A stretch of 33,376 nucleotides of DNA from Opitutus sp. (GCA_009695065.1 SIBR01000040.1:1-33376); one strand, 5' to 3'. Shown: positions 15,755 to 23,009, counted from the first letter of the stretch. Notes: a model not told the origin generated them from the letters alone. Made by a program: numbers and translations.

Positions 15755-15830
15755 GGCGCATGGTCCCGGAGACGCCTGAAACCGACCCGCTCCGGCCCCT
15801 CCGCCTTCACTCCATGGCGGATTCCCGCTC

Positions 15831-15869
15831 AATCCGTCGTTGTCAACTGATAGTTGACAACGACGGATT
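15831..15869. promoter_or_regulatory. 39-base perfect dyad upstream of the zinc-type receptor genes
   Basis: The 18-base arm AATCCGTCGTTGTCAACT is repeated exactly as its reverse complement after a three-base GAT spacer. It lies 121 bases before the small exported protein gene. The inner part, TTGTCAAC/GTTGACAA, is the most operator-like. The size and perfection suit tandem dimer binding or a strong cruciform or RNA stem. There is no T-run. The rest of 15725-15989 shows only a short hairpin and the promoter-like block listed separately. Confidence 0.55.
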
Positions 15870-15952
15870 GGCACGACGGTTCTGCCTCCGAGGAGCGAAT
15901 GCGGGCCGGGCAGTGAATGAACCCGTGCTCTCCGCGGGAGCCGTGCCTCAAC

Positions 15953-15981
15953 TTGACGCGTTGGGTACAATCGCCACTTTA
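15953..15981 (+). promoter_or_regulatory. Promoter-like block TTGACG-N7-TACAAT, copy 1
   Basis: TTGACG, seven bases, TACAAT, then CGCCACTTTA, ending eight bases before the ATG at 15990. The spacing is too short for an ordinary sigma-70 promoter, but the same block recurs at 18560-18589 before a paralogous start. It is either a conserved regulator site or a promoter type with unusual spacing. Confidence 0.45.
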
Positions 15982-15989
15982 CCGCTGCC

Positions 15990-16319
15990 ATGCCCGCCAC
16001 GCGCCGCCACACCCCGCTGGCCGAACGCCTCCGCCGCCTGTTCGCGGCGGGGAGCGCGTTGCTTGTTTTCGGGCTCACGGTTTTCGCAGCGAGCCCCAAG
16101 CTGCACGAATGGCTGCATGCCGCGGGCACGCCAACGAGTGAGGAGGGCTGCCCCATCACGCTTTTTTCCAGCGGCGTTTCACTGCCGCTGGACACCGTCG
16201 CAGCTCTGCCGCCGGTACTGATCGGGCACGCCCCGTCCGCTGCCGTCGCGGTGGAGATTTTTGTGGCGCCACCGCGCTACCTGCTCCGCCCCGAACGCGG
16301 ACCTCCCGGACAGGTTTGA
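15990..16319 (+). CDS. Small exported protein with HEWLH motif, partner of the zinc-type receptor
   Basis: A 109-residue protein with one hydrophobic segment (about residues 16-36) that may be a signal peptide or anchor. SPKLHEWLHAAG follows, then EEGCPITLFSSGV, giving a His/His/Cys set that could bind zinc or copper. Its N-terminal half is paralogous to the broken protein at 18594. Small proteins of this form occur upstream of TonB metal receptors in Verrucomicrobia and resemble DUF2946-type proteins. The receptor starts 131 bases later on the same strand. A role in periplasmic metal binding is inferred from motif and position. Confidence 0.7.
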   Translation: MPATRRHTPLAERLRRLFAAGSALLVFGLTVFAASPKLHEWLHAAGTPTSEEGCPITLFSSGVSLPLDTVAALPPVLIGHAPSAAVAVEIFVAPPRYLLRPERGPPGQV

Positions 16320-16450
16320 ACCTCCCAGCACCGTAGCGGCGGTCCGTCGCCCGCCGGCTGCGTTTACCTCCGTTGCCCGGCGGCGCTTCATCGCGTCACG
16401 CCGGCCAAGCGGCTGCTCCGATCGCCTTCGTTCAAACCCATTTGTCCATC

Positions 16451-18514
16451 ATGTCCCTTTTTCGTCATCTACCTATTTTCCTGCTTTGCGCCGCAACCAG
16501 CCTTCGCAGCCAGACTCCGCCACCCTCATCGCCGCCCGCGAGCGACAAGATCGAGCGTCTCAATGAATTTATCGTCAGCGCCGGTCCCGATCCGAAGACC
16601 GCCTTCGATCTCGCCCAAGGCACCTCCGTCCTCGCCGGCGCGGAACTGCGCCGCCTGGCCCAAAACACCCTCGGGGAAACGCTCTCAAGCACACCCGGGG
16701 TCTCCTCCACCTACTACGGCCCCGGCGCGAGCCGGCCGGTCATTCGCGGGCTGGGGGGCGACCGCATTCGCGTGCTGGAGAACGGCGTCGGCGCGCTCGA
16801 TGCGTCGAACGTCAGTCCCGATCACAACACCGCGCTCGAACCGCTTTTTGCCTCGCGTATCGAGGTGCTGCGGGGACCCAGCACGCTACTCTACGGCAGT
16901 TCCGCCGTCGGTGGAGCCATCAACGTGATCGACAACACCATCCCGGCAAGCGCCCCCGACAAGCCATTTTCCGGCGTGCTCGAACTTCGCGGCGGCGGTG
17001 CCGCGCGGGAACGCGCAGCCATTCTCTCCGCCGGCGGCGGCAACCAGCAATTCGCCCTCCATGTGAACGCGCTCAAGCAGCAAAGCGACGACGTCAACAT
17101 TCCCGGCGTCGCCCGCATCGACGCGGACGCACCGCCGGATCAACCGGCCGGCACGCTGCCCAACAGCCGGATCGAAACGAAAAGCGGCGCGATCGGCGCC
17201 ACCTGGTTCGGTGCCGCCGGCCGGATCGGCGCCGCGATTAGCACGTATGCGACGACGTACGGCGTGCCGGCCGCCGAACCGATCAGCATCGCCATGCGGC
17301 AGCGCCGATTTGAAGTCGAGGGGGAGAGCAAGGCCGGGACCGGCGTTTGGCGTGGAGTTCGCGGCCGCTTCGCCGCCGGCGACTACACGCACAGCGAAAT
17401 CGCCGACCAGACGACAATCAACACGACCTTCGTCAACAAGGCCTGGGAAGGACGGGTCGAACTGCCCCATACGCTTGGAACCCACGTCACCGGCACGATC
17501 GGCACCCAGATCGAGCGCAGCGATTTCAGCGCCGTCGGCGAGGAAGTTGTCACGCCGCCCTCGGTCACCGCCCGTCAGGCCGTGTTCGCTCTGGAGGAAT
17601 GGGCCCTCGGCGAAATCCGCCTGCAAGCCGGCGCGCGCGTGGAACGCCAAACGGTAACCCTCGGCGAAGTCGACGCGGGCCTGCCGGTCCTGCCCGGTTT
17701 CAACGCGCGATCAGGCGAAAAAAAGACCCTGGCCGGTGCCAGCGCTTCGCTCGGCGCGGTATTTTACCCCGCGAAGGACTGGTCGGTGGCCCTCAACCTC
17801 GCCTACACCGAACGATTGCCCACGGCGCAGGAGAGCTTTTCCAACGGCCCGCACGGCGGCACCGGCGCCTATGAAATCGGCACGAGCACCCTCGACCGCG
17901 AGAAATCGCTGGGCTTCGACGTCAGCCTGCGCCGTCGCGCCGGTTTCGTCACCGGCGCCCTGAGCGGATTCGTGCACCGGTTCAACGGCTTTGTTTTCGA
18001 GCAGGAAATGCCCGCCGGGGCGATCCCCGAGGAGAACAATCCCGACGGTCTCACGCCGTTCCAATTCGTCGCGCGCGACGCGAATTTCTACGGCGGGGAA
18101 GCCGAGCTGTCGCTCCACTTCATCGACCGGCCCGACCGCCATTTGCACCTCGACCTCACGTCCGATTTCGTGCGGGCCGAGGAGAGAGCCAGCGGCCAGC
18201 CGCTCCCGCGCATCCCGCCCATGCGCCATGGCGCAAAGCTCAGCTATGAGGACGGCCGATGGAGTGCCGATCTTCAGGTGCGGCATGCCCGGGGGCAGGA
18301 TCGGATCACGGCAGGCGAGACGCCCACTCCCGGCTACACCCTCGTCAATGCCAGCGTGAGTTACCTCATCATTGCCGGAAGCGTGAACTACGAGCTTTTC
18401 GCGCGAGGCACCAATCTCACGGACGCCAAAGCCCGCGAACACACCTCCTTCCTCAAGAAATTCGCGCCACTGCCCGGCCGCGGGTTGCTCGCCGGAGTCC
18501 GCATGAAATTCTAA
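16451..18514 (+). CDS. TonB-dependent receptor, ZnuD-like
   Basis: A 687-residue outer-membrane receptor. The ATG at 16451 is chosen because it gives the signal peptide MSLFRHLPIFLLCAATSLRS; the frame is open further upstream without one. The plug contains LGETLSSTPGVSSTYYGPGA, SRPVIRGLGGDRIRVLENGV and RIEVLRGPSTLLYGSSAVGG, with an acidic Asp/His segment (DASNVSPDHNTALEPL). This block closely matches ZnuD of Neisseria, which imports zinc. The barrel ends GLLAGVRMKF. The downstream remnant of an ABC-3 metal permease at 18742-18882 agrees with zinc uptake. Zinc starvation control is plausible, but no Zur box was identified. Confidence 0.88.
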   Translation: MSLFRHLPIFLLCAATSLRSQTPPPSSPPASDKIERLNEFIVSAGPDPKTAFDLAQGTSVLAGAELRRLAQNTLGETLSSTPGVSSTYYGPGASRPVIRGLGGDRIRVLENGVGALDASNVSPDHNTALEPLFASRIEVLRGPSTLLYGSSAVGGAINVIDNTIPASAPDKPFSGVLELRGGGAARERAAILSAGGGNQQFALHVNALKQQSDDVNIPGVARIDADAPPDQPAGTLPNSRIETKSGAIGATWFGAAGRIGAAISTYATTYGVPAAEPISIAMRQRRFEVEGESKAGTGVWRGVRGRFAAGDYTHSEIADQTTINTTFVNKAWEGRVELPHTLGTHVTGTIGTQIERSDFSAVGEEVVTPPSVTARQAVFALEEWALGEIRLQAGARVERQTVTLGEVDAGLPVLPGFNARSGEKKTLAGASASLGAVFYPAKDWSVALNLAYTERLPTAQESFSNGPHGGTGAYEIGTSTLDREKSLGFDVSLRRRAGFVTGALSGFVHRFNGFVFEQEMPAGAIPEENNPDGLTPFQFVARDANFYGGEAELSLHFIDRPDRHLHLDLTSDFVRAEERASGQPLPRIPPMRHGAKLSYEDGRWSADLQVRHARGQDRITAGETPTPGYTLVNASVSYLIIAGSVNYELFARGTNLTDAKAREHTSFLKKFAPLPGRGLLAGVRMKF

Positions 18515-18559
18515 CATTTATTTCGACAAACCGGCTCGCCGATGCTGCGGATCCCCCTT

Positions 18560-18589
18560 TTGACGGCCCGGACACAATCGCCACGTTTA
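18560..18589 (+). promoter_or_regulatory. Promoter-like block TTGACG-N7-CACAAT, copy 2
   Basis: TTGACG, seven bases, CACAAT, then CGCCACGTTTA, four bases before the ATG at 18594. It is nearly the same as the block at 15953-15981, in the same position relative to a paralogous gene start. The pair therefore argues for a duplicated promoter-gene unit. Confidence 0.45.
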
Positions 18590-18593
18590 GTCC

Positions 18594-18882
18594 ATGGGGA
18601 CGGCGTTTGGCTCCCGGTCGCTCGCTGATATTTCGCGGCATCTGCTCACCACGGGCGGTGCTGCGCCCGTCTTGGCGTTGACCATCTTCGCCGCCTGTCC
18701 GGAATTGCACGACTGGCTGCACGCCCCGGACAGCGCGGCCGGTGGCCACCGCGACCGTCGCCGGCCTCTACGGCTACGCTACGCGCGATCTGCCGACGGG
18801 CTCCGCCGTCGTCTGCACCCTGGGTGCCGCCCTGCTCGTGGCCATGATCGCCGCCCGATTCCGCAAGCCACCGGCCGGCTGA
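18594..18882 (+). pseudogene. Chimeric remnant: small-protein start joined to the end of a metal ABC permease
   Basis: The first 50 codons read as a paralogue of the small protein at 15990 (GGAAPVLALTIFAACPELHD, then WLHAPDSAAGG). The sequence then loses sense in that frame. From about 18742 another frame reads VATATVAGLYGYATRDLPTG and SAVVCTLGAALLVAMIAARF to a TGA at 18880-18882. That piece looks like the last membrane helix of an ABC-3 family permease (ZnuB/TroC type), where a DLPTG turn before the final helix is typical. A deletion joining the two genes explains the structure. Neither half is likely to work. Confidence 0.55.
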
Positions 18883-18895
18883 CGACGCCGGTTGC

Positions 18896-19822
18896 TCAGG
18901 ACTCCAGCCCAAAAACTGCGTTGGCGTAATTCTCCACGCTGAATGGCTGCAGGTCCTCCGGCTGCTCGCCAAGTCCGAGGAAATAAATCGGAATCTTGAG
19001 CTGCCGGTAGATCCCTACCAGCGCCCCGCCGCGGCTGGTGCCGTCGAGCTTCGTCACCACCAGTCCCGTCAGGCCGAAGCTCCGGTGAAACACTTTCGCC
19101 TGCTCGATCGAGTTGCTGCCCAGCGAGCCGTCGACCACCAGCCAGCGGTGCTGGGGCGCGGTGGGATCGTTCTTCTGCAGCACCCGGCGGATCTTTGCCA
19201 GTTCCTCCATCAAATTACTTTTCGTGTGCAGGCGGCCCGCCGTGTCCACGATCAGAAAATCTCGGCCGCGCGACTTCGCCGCCTGCCACGCATCGAACGC
19301 CACCGCCGCGGAATCGGCGCCCGTCGGGCTCGACACAGTTTCCAAATTCAACCGCGTCGCCCACGACTTGAGCTGCTCCACCGCCGCGGCGCGGAACGTG
19401 TCGCACGCCGCGAGCACGACCGTCCGGCCGTCTTCCTTCAGCTTCCAGGCCAGCTTCGCCGAGGTTGTCGTCTTGCCGGAACCGTTGACGCCGATCATCG
19501 CGATCACGACGGGATTTCCCGTCGGCGGCTTGACCTCCAGCGTGCCCGCCGCGCCGGCCAGCACGCGCTTGAGCACCGCGGCGCCGATCTTCGCCGCCTC
19601 CTGCCCGTGCAGGGTTTTGTCCTTTTTATAGGCGGCCTTGATTTCCGCGAGGATCTCTTCGGTCGTCTCGACCCCGAAGTCCGCCGTGTAGAGCGCCTCT
19701 TCGAGGGTCTCCAGCGACGACGCATCGATCGGCTTCTGTCCGAAAATTGCCGCCGTCTTGCCCGCGATCGCGGACACGGTCTTGGCCAGCCCTTCTTTGA
19801 GTTTTTTGAAAAGTCCGAACAT
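18896..19822 (-). CDS. ftsY: Signal recognition particle receptor FtsY
   Basis: A 308-residue GTPase that docks the SRP-ribosome complex at the membrane. The NG domain is complete: N-helix bundle in residues 1-95, G1 GVNGSGKTTTSAKL near residue 116, DTFRAAAVEQLKSWA, G3 DTAGRLHTKSNLM, and TKLDGTSRGG near the C-terminus. There is no long acidic A-domain; the short basic MFGLFKKLKEGLAK start probably gives membrane contact. It is on the minus strand after ribBA, ribH and nusB. The terminal repeat of the GxxExxY cassette begins immediately upstream of its ATG, so its leader is repeat-derived. Confidence 0.96.
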   Translation of the reverse strand: MFGLFKKLKEGLAKTVSAIAGKTAAIFGQKPIDASSLETLEEALYTADFGVETTEEILAEIKAAYKKDKTLHGQEAAKIGAAVLKRVLAGAAGTLEVKPPTGNPVVIAMIGVNGSGKTTTSAKLAWKLKEDGRTVVLAACDTFRAAAVEQLKSWATRLNLETVSSPTGADSAAVAFDAWQAAKSRGRDFLIVDTAGRLHTKSNLMEELAKIRRVLQKNDPTAPQHRWLVVDGSLGSNSIEQAKVFHRSFGLTGLVVTKLDGTSRGGALVGIYRQLKIPIYFLGLGEQPEDLQPFSVENYANAVFGLES

Positions 19823-20259
19823 CGAATGAGGAAATCAGGAAAGTCAGGAAACCAGGCTCCCGGGACCAATGCGTTTGATCGTGAGCGGCATCGTGGCGAA
19901 ATTTAAGATGAGTCCGTTCCGGATTCCCATGGCTTTCATCTGCGAACGTCCAATCGCGAAGAAGATATCCTCCAGCGCACTGACTGCTTTCAATTCAACC
20001 AACAGGGCGCCCTCGACCAGCAGATCCAGCCGATGCTCTCCAACGCCAACCCCACGATGCTGGATGGCGATGACTTTCTGTTGCTCAAATGCGATTCCAC
20101 GCGCGGCCAGCTCGACGGCCATGGCATTCTCATAAACGGATTCGATAAACCCTGGTCCGAGCGCCGTGTGCACCGCAATGGCCGCCCCAATCACCCGCTT
20201 GCTCAGCCCTTCGTTACCGAGCTCGGTCATTTCCAGCCTTCCTGATTTCCACATTCAAT
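19823..20259. mobile_element. GxxExxY gene cassette bounded by terminal inverted repeats
   Basis: The left end (from 19823) reads CGAATGAGGAAATCAGGAA. The right end, on the other strand from about 20259, reads ATTGAATGTGGAAATCAGGA. They differ at few positions and face each other around one gene. The same ends occur around three short gene-less copies at 5193-5645. No transposase is encoded, so movement would need a trans-acting enzyme. The unit sits exactly between nusB and ftsY, splitting a run of housekeeping genes. That it is mobile is inference. Confidence 0.5.
19844..20230 (-). CDS. GxxExxY protein
   Basis: A 128-residue protein from the ATG at 20230; the frame stays open to an ATG at 20254, but those eight extra codons lie in the terminal repeat. 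The family motif is in LGPGFIESVYENAM (G-x-x-E-x-x-Y). Further landmarks are ELAARGIAFEQQKVI, HRLDLLVEGALLVELKAV and ILNFATMPLTIKRI. The pattern of D, E and K around RLDLLVEG and VELKAV resembles the PD-(D/E)xK nuclease fold, though this is only a reading of the motif order. The family is widespread in Verrucomicrobia and Planctomycetes and has no settled function. Its stop codon is supplied by the left terminal repeat. No nearby gene explains its role. Confidence 0.88.
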   Translation of the reverse strand: MTELGNEGLSKRVIGAAIAVHTALGPGFIESVYENAMAVELAARGIAFEQQKVIAIQHRGVGVGEHRLDLLVEGALLVELKAVSALEDIFFAIGRSQMKAMGIRNGLILNFATMPLTIKRIGPGSLVS

Positions 20260-20266
20260 CGGATTC

Positions 20267-20710
20267 TCATTCCGCTTTGCGCGAATCCCGGCCCAACTGG
20301 TCCTTCAGGCGGTCGAGGATTCCGTTGATAAACCGCTTCGAGTCGGCGTTGGAAAACTGTTTCGAAAGGTCGATCGCCTCGTTGATCGAAACGACCGGCG
20401 GGATGTCCTTGCGATAGACCATCTCAAACATCGCGATCCGGAGGATGGCGAGGTCGATCTTCGCGATGCGCTCGAATTCCCAATTGTGCGCCAGGCCCTT
20501 GATGCGTGGATCAAGGTCGGCGAGGTGCTCGATCACCCCATGGATCAATTCCTCACCAAACGCGTAATGGTCGCGCGGCTGCTCGCAGTTCTCGAAGAAC
20601 ACCCGCAGGTCGTCGGTCAGGTTTTTTGGCGGGTTCAGGCTCCAGGCGTAAAGAAACTGCAGCGCCACGACCCGGCCGTCCCGGCGTTGCGCGAAGAGGA
20701 CTTTGGTCAT
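20267..20710 (-). CDS. nusB: Transcription antitermination factor NusB
   Basis: A 147-residue all-helical RNA-binding protein that works with NusE (S10) at boxA sites during rRNA transcription. The ATG at 20710 is chosen because it overlaps the ribH stop by four bases (ATGA) and gives MTKVLFAQRRDGRVVALQFL, a normal NusB N-terminus. The C-terminal block has SINEAIDLSKQFSNADSKRF and INGILDRL, the family signature. It is translationally coupled to ribH, an arrangement common in many bacteria. The GxxExxY cassette follows immediately downstream. Confidence 0.95.
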   Translation of the reverse strand: MTKVLFAQRRDGRVVALQFLYAWSLNPPKNLTDDLRVFFENCEQPRDHYAFGEELIHGVIEHLADLDPRIKGLAHNWEFERIAKIDLAILRIAMFEMVYRKDIPPVVSINEAIDLSKQFSNADSKRFINGILDRLKDQLGRDSRKAE

Positions 20711-21180
20711 CGCGAGGCCTTTCGCTTCAGGACGGCCATTTCGAGCGCGGCGCGGGCAAATTCGGCCCCCCAATTGATCTTCCCGAGGCACCGGGCCCGG
20801 GCCTGCGCGAGAGAATTCACCACGATCACGCCGTTGATCACCGGCACCCGGGTGTCGAGGGCCACGCGCTGCAGCGCGTGCGATACGCTCTGCCCGACGA
20901 GTTCGTGATGCGAGGTCTCCCCGGCCAGCAACACGCCCAGCCCGATCACGCCGTCGCAGCCGCGCTGCGTCGCCAAGGCCTGCGCCGCCCATGGCACCTC
21001 ATGCGAACCGGGCACGCGCAGCACCGTCAGATGCTTCTCCTTCACGCCGGACGACCGCAACGCGGCGACCACGCGCGCGAGCAATCCGTCGACCAACGTC
21101 GGGTTAAAACGCGCCGCGACGATGCCGAGGTGGATACCGGCACCGTTGATAAGGCGTGATTCTGGCGAGGCCAAGCTCAT
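20707..21180 (-). CDS. ribH: 6,7-dimethyl-8-ribityllumazine synthase
   Basis: A 157-residue enzyme joining 5-amino-6-ribitylaminouracil and 3,4-dihydroxybutanone 4-phosphate in riboflavin synthesis. Landmarks are IVAARFN at the N-terminus, VPGSHEVPWAAQAL (substrate-binding loop), and GVLLAGETSHHELVGQSVSH containing the catalytic His, then PVINGVIVVNSLAQA. The family usually has Arg-Gly/Ala before the Glu/Asp-Thr in the third block; here it is AGET, an acceptable variant. It lies between ribBA and nusB on the minus strand and overlaps nusB by four bases. A 104-base gap separates it from ribBA, with a small GGTCTA/TAGACC hairpin at 21186-21202. Confidence 0.93.
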   Translation of the reverse strand: MSLASPESRLINGAGIHLGIVAARFNPTLVDGLLARVVAALRSSGVKEKHLTVLRVPGSHEVPWAAQALATQRGCDGVIGLGVLLAGETSHHELVGQSVSHALQRVALDTRVPVINGVIVVNSLAQARARCLGKINWGAEFARAALEMAVLKRKASR

Positions 21181-21284
21181 GGGAGGGTCTATTGGCTAGA
21201 CCAAATTTGAAATCCGCAACCCGAAATCTTTTCCCTCGGGCGCCTCGGCCAGTCGGGAGCTGGCTTGGACGGGTGGCCAATGGC

Positions 21285-22388
21285 TTAAATCGGCACCTGC
21301 GCCACAATTTCCAGCCCGTAGCCGTCGAGACCCACGACCTTGCGCGTGCTGTTCGAAAGCAACTGGATCTTGCCCAGCCCTAGCGCCACGAGGATTTGCG
21401 CCCCGATGCCATAGTCACGAAAATCCATCGGCGGCGGCGGGCTGCCGGGGGTGCCCGTCAGGCAACGCAGCAATGCCTCGCCCGAATTCGACGGCTGCAT
21501 GTAGAGCACCACGCCGCGCCGCGCCTGCGCCACCGCCCCGAGCGAGGCCGTCAGCATCTGGTGGCCGGGCAGGCCCTTGAGGCGGAAGACGTCGCTCAAC
21601 AAATTCTCGGAATGCACCCGCACCAGCGTGGGCTCGGGGCCGAGTGTGCCCATGGTGAAGGCGAGATGCGTGCGACCGTCGAGGCGGCTGCGAAACACAT
21701 GCAGCGTGAAGTCGCCATACTCCGAGGCAAAGGGCTGCGACCGCACCAGCTCCACGAGATGATCGCGCCGCGACCGGTACTCGATGAGCGACGCGATGGA
21801 AATCATCTTCAGGCCGAACTTCTGCTTGAACTCGACGAGTTGCGGCAGCCGTTGGACCGTGCCGTCGTCGTTGACGAGTTCGCACAGCACGCCCATCGGC
21901 GAAAGCCCGGCCAGCGTCGCTAGGTCGACCGCCGCCTCCGTGTGCCCGGCCCGCTCGAGCACGCCACCGGGGCGGGCCCGCAACGGGAAAACGTGGCCCG
22001 GTTGCACCAGCTGCTCGGGGCGCGTCGCCGGATCCGCCAGCAAGCGGATCGTGAGCGTGCGATCGTAGGCGCTGATCCCCGTCGTAATGCCCTCCGCGGC
22101 ATCGACACTCACCGTGAAATCCGTGCGGTGCGATTCGCGGTTCCGCGCGACCATCGGCCCCAGCCCCAACCGCCGCAGCGAGTGCTCCACCGTGGGCACG
22201 CAGACGATGCCGCTGCCGTAACGGATCATCATGTTGACGGTCTCGGGCGTGACCTTCTCCGCCGCCATGATCAGGTCGCCCTCGTTTTCGCGATTCTCGT
22301 CATCGGCGACGATGATGAGTTTCCCCGCGGCAATGTCCGCGATCGCGGACTCCACGGGATCGAACGGCGGTTGGACGGAGGCGGACAT
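21285..22388 (-). CDS. ribBA: DHBP synthase with degenerate GTP cyclohydrolase II domain (RibBA/RibBX)
   Basis: A 367-residue fusion. The N-terminal DHBP synthase (residues 1-203) is intact: VADDENRENEGDLIMAAE, TGISAYDRTLTI, GHVFPLRARPGGVLERAGHT and EAAVDLATLAG all carry the expected acidic and His ligands, so it should convert ribulose 5-phosphate. The C-terminal half has the RibA fold, but the zinc ligands are gone: relatives read HSECLTGDVFGSLRCDCG, whereas this one reads VHSENLLSDVFRLKGLPGHQ with none of the three Cys. GTP cyclohydrolase activity is therefore unlikely here, and a separate RibA is expected elsewhere. This matches the RibBX class known in other bacteria. It leads the ribBA-ribH-nusB run. 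Confidence 0.92.
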   Translation of the reverse strand: MSASVQPPFDPVESAIADIAAGKLIIVADDENRENEGDLIMAAEKVTPETVNMMIRYGSGIVCVPTVEHSLRRLGLGPMVARNRESHRTDFTVSVDAAEGITTGISAYDRTLTIRLLADPATRPEQLVQPGHVFPLRARPGGVLERAGHTEAAVDLATLAGLSPMGVLCELVNDDGTVQRLPQLVEFKQKFGLKMISIASLIEYRSRRDHLVELVRSQPFASEYGDFTLHVFRSRLDGRTHLAFTMGTLGPEPTLVRVHSENLLSDVFRLKGLPGHQMLTASLGAVAQARRGVVLYMQPSNSGEALLRCLTGTPGSPPPPMDFRDYGIGAQILVALGLGKIQLLSNSTRKVVGLDGYGLEIVAQVPI

Positions 22389-22449
22389 CGGACTACTCTC
22401 CGCCTACGACGGAAATTTTGCTAGATTTTTGCGGGCCTCCACCGCCGGC

Positions 22450-22906
22450 TCATTCCTGCCGAAAATCGACGCTCAAGACCTCCGGCACCGGCTCCGTGCC
22501 CTCGGGGGCCGCCGGCAGCATCAGGATGGTCAGTTTGAAGGTATAGGGCGGCCGCACGACTTTTCCCGAACCGAGTGCATTGGGTCCGCCCCCGGGCAGC
22601 AGCACCACGCGTTCCGGCGGAGCCTTCATTTTCGCATCCCACCGCAGGATCGCCTGCGCGACATCGGGAGGAACGGGCTTCTTCTTGGCGTCGTAAAACG
22701 ACATCTTGAATGTACCGTTCACGATCTGCAGACCGAGAAAGCCCTTGGCGCCGCGGGCGATCTCCATCCCGTCGATCTTCGCCGGCTCTTCTTTTTTCGC
22801 CTCCTTGTCTGCCCCCCTTCGCCCCCGGTCGAGCTGGCGTCGCCGCCGGAGCGGTGACGACCATGATCGCGCCCAAGACGAATCCCAGCCTAGAGAGAAT
22901 TTTCAT
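22450..22906 (-). pseudogene. Small exported protein of unknown function, frameshifted at a G6 run
   Basis: The ATG at 22906 begins a signal peptide (MKILSRLGFVLGAIMVV, then TAPAATP). The frame then reads nonsense after a run of six G on the coding strand (C at 22812-22817). Removing one G joins it to KEAKKEEPAKIDGMEIARGA and on to PEVLSVDFRQE at 22450, giving 151 residues and an exact multiple of three. The mature part (FLGLQIVNGTFKMSFYDAKK, PPERVVLLPGG) resembles no family I can name but has the look of a conserved exported protein. The lesion may be a homopolymer error or phase variation. It is divergent from the carbonic anhydrase gene. Confidence 0.65.
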
Positions 22907-22979
22907 GCCATCAGCCTAGGCCGGCGACGCCCCATCGGCAAGACGGTTGCGTCTCTATGCGGCCCGACGGTAGATCGAT

Positions 22980-23009
22980 TTGACCAGACCGCAGCAGCCG
23001 TAATACTTT
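22980..23009 (+). promoter_or_regulatory. Possible promoter of the carbonic anhydrase gene
   Basis: TTGACC at 22980-22985 is followed 18 bases later by TACTTT (23004-23009), or 15 bases later by TAATAC. The block ends 18 bases before the ATG at 23027. It is a weak match without experimental support. Confidence 0.25.

Noticed and set aside
20267..20992. Longer nusB reading starting at 20992
   Set aside because: The extra N-terminal 94 residues are the out-of-frame shadow of ribH; ATG 20710 with a four-base overlap fits the family.
22389..22449. FMN riboswitch before ribBA
   Set aside because: Only about 60 bases separate ribBA from the next gene and none of the RFN element's conserved stems is visible.
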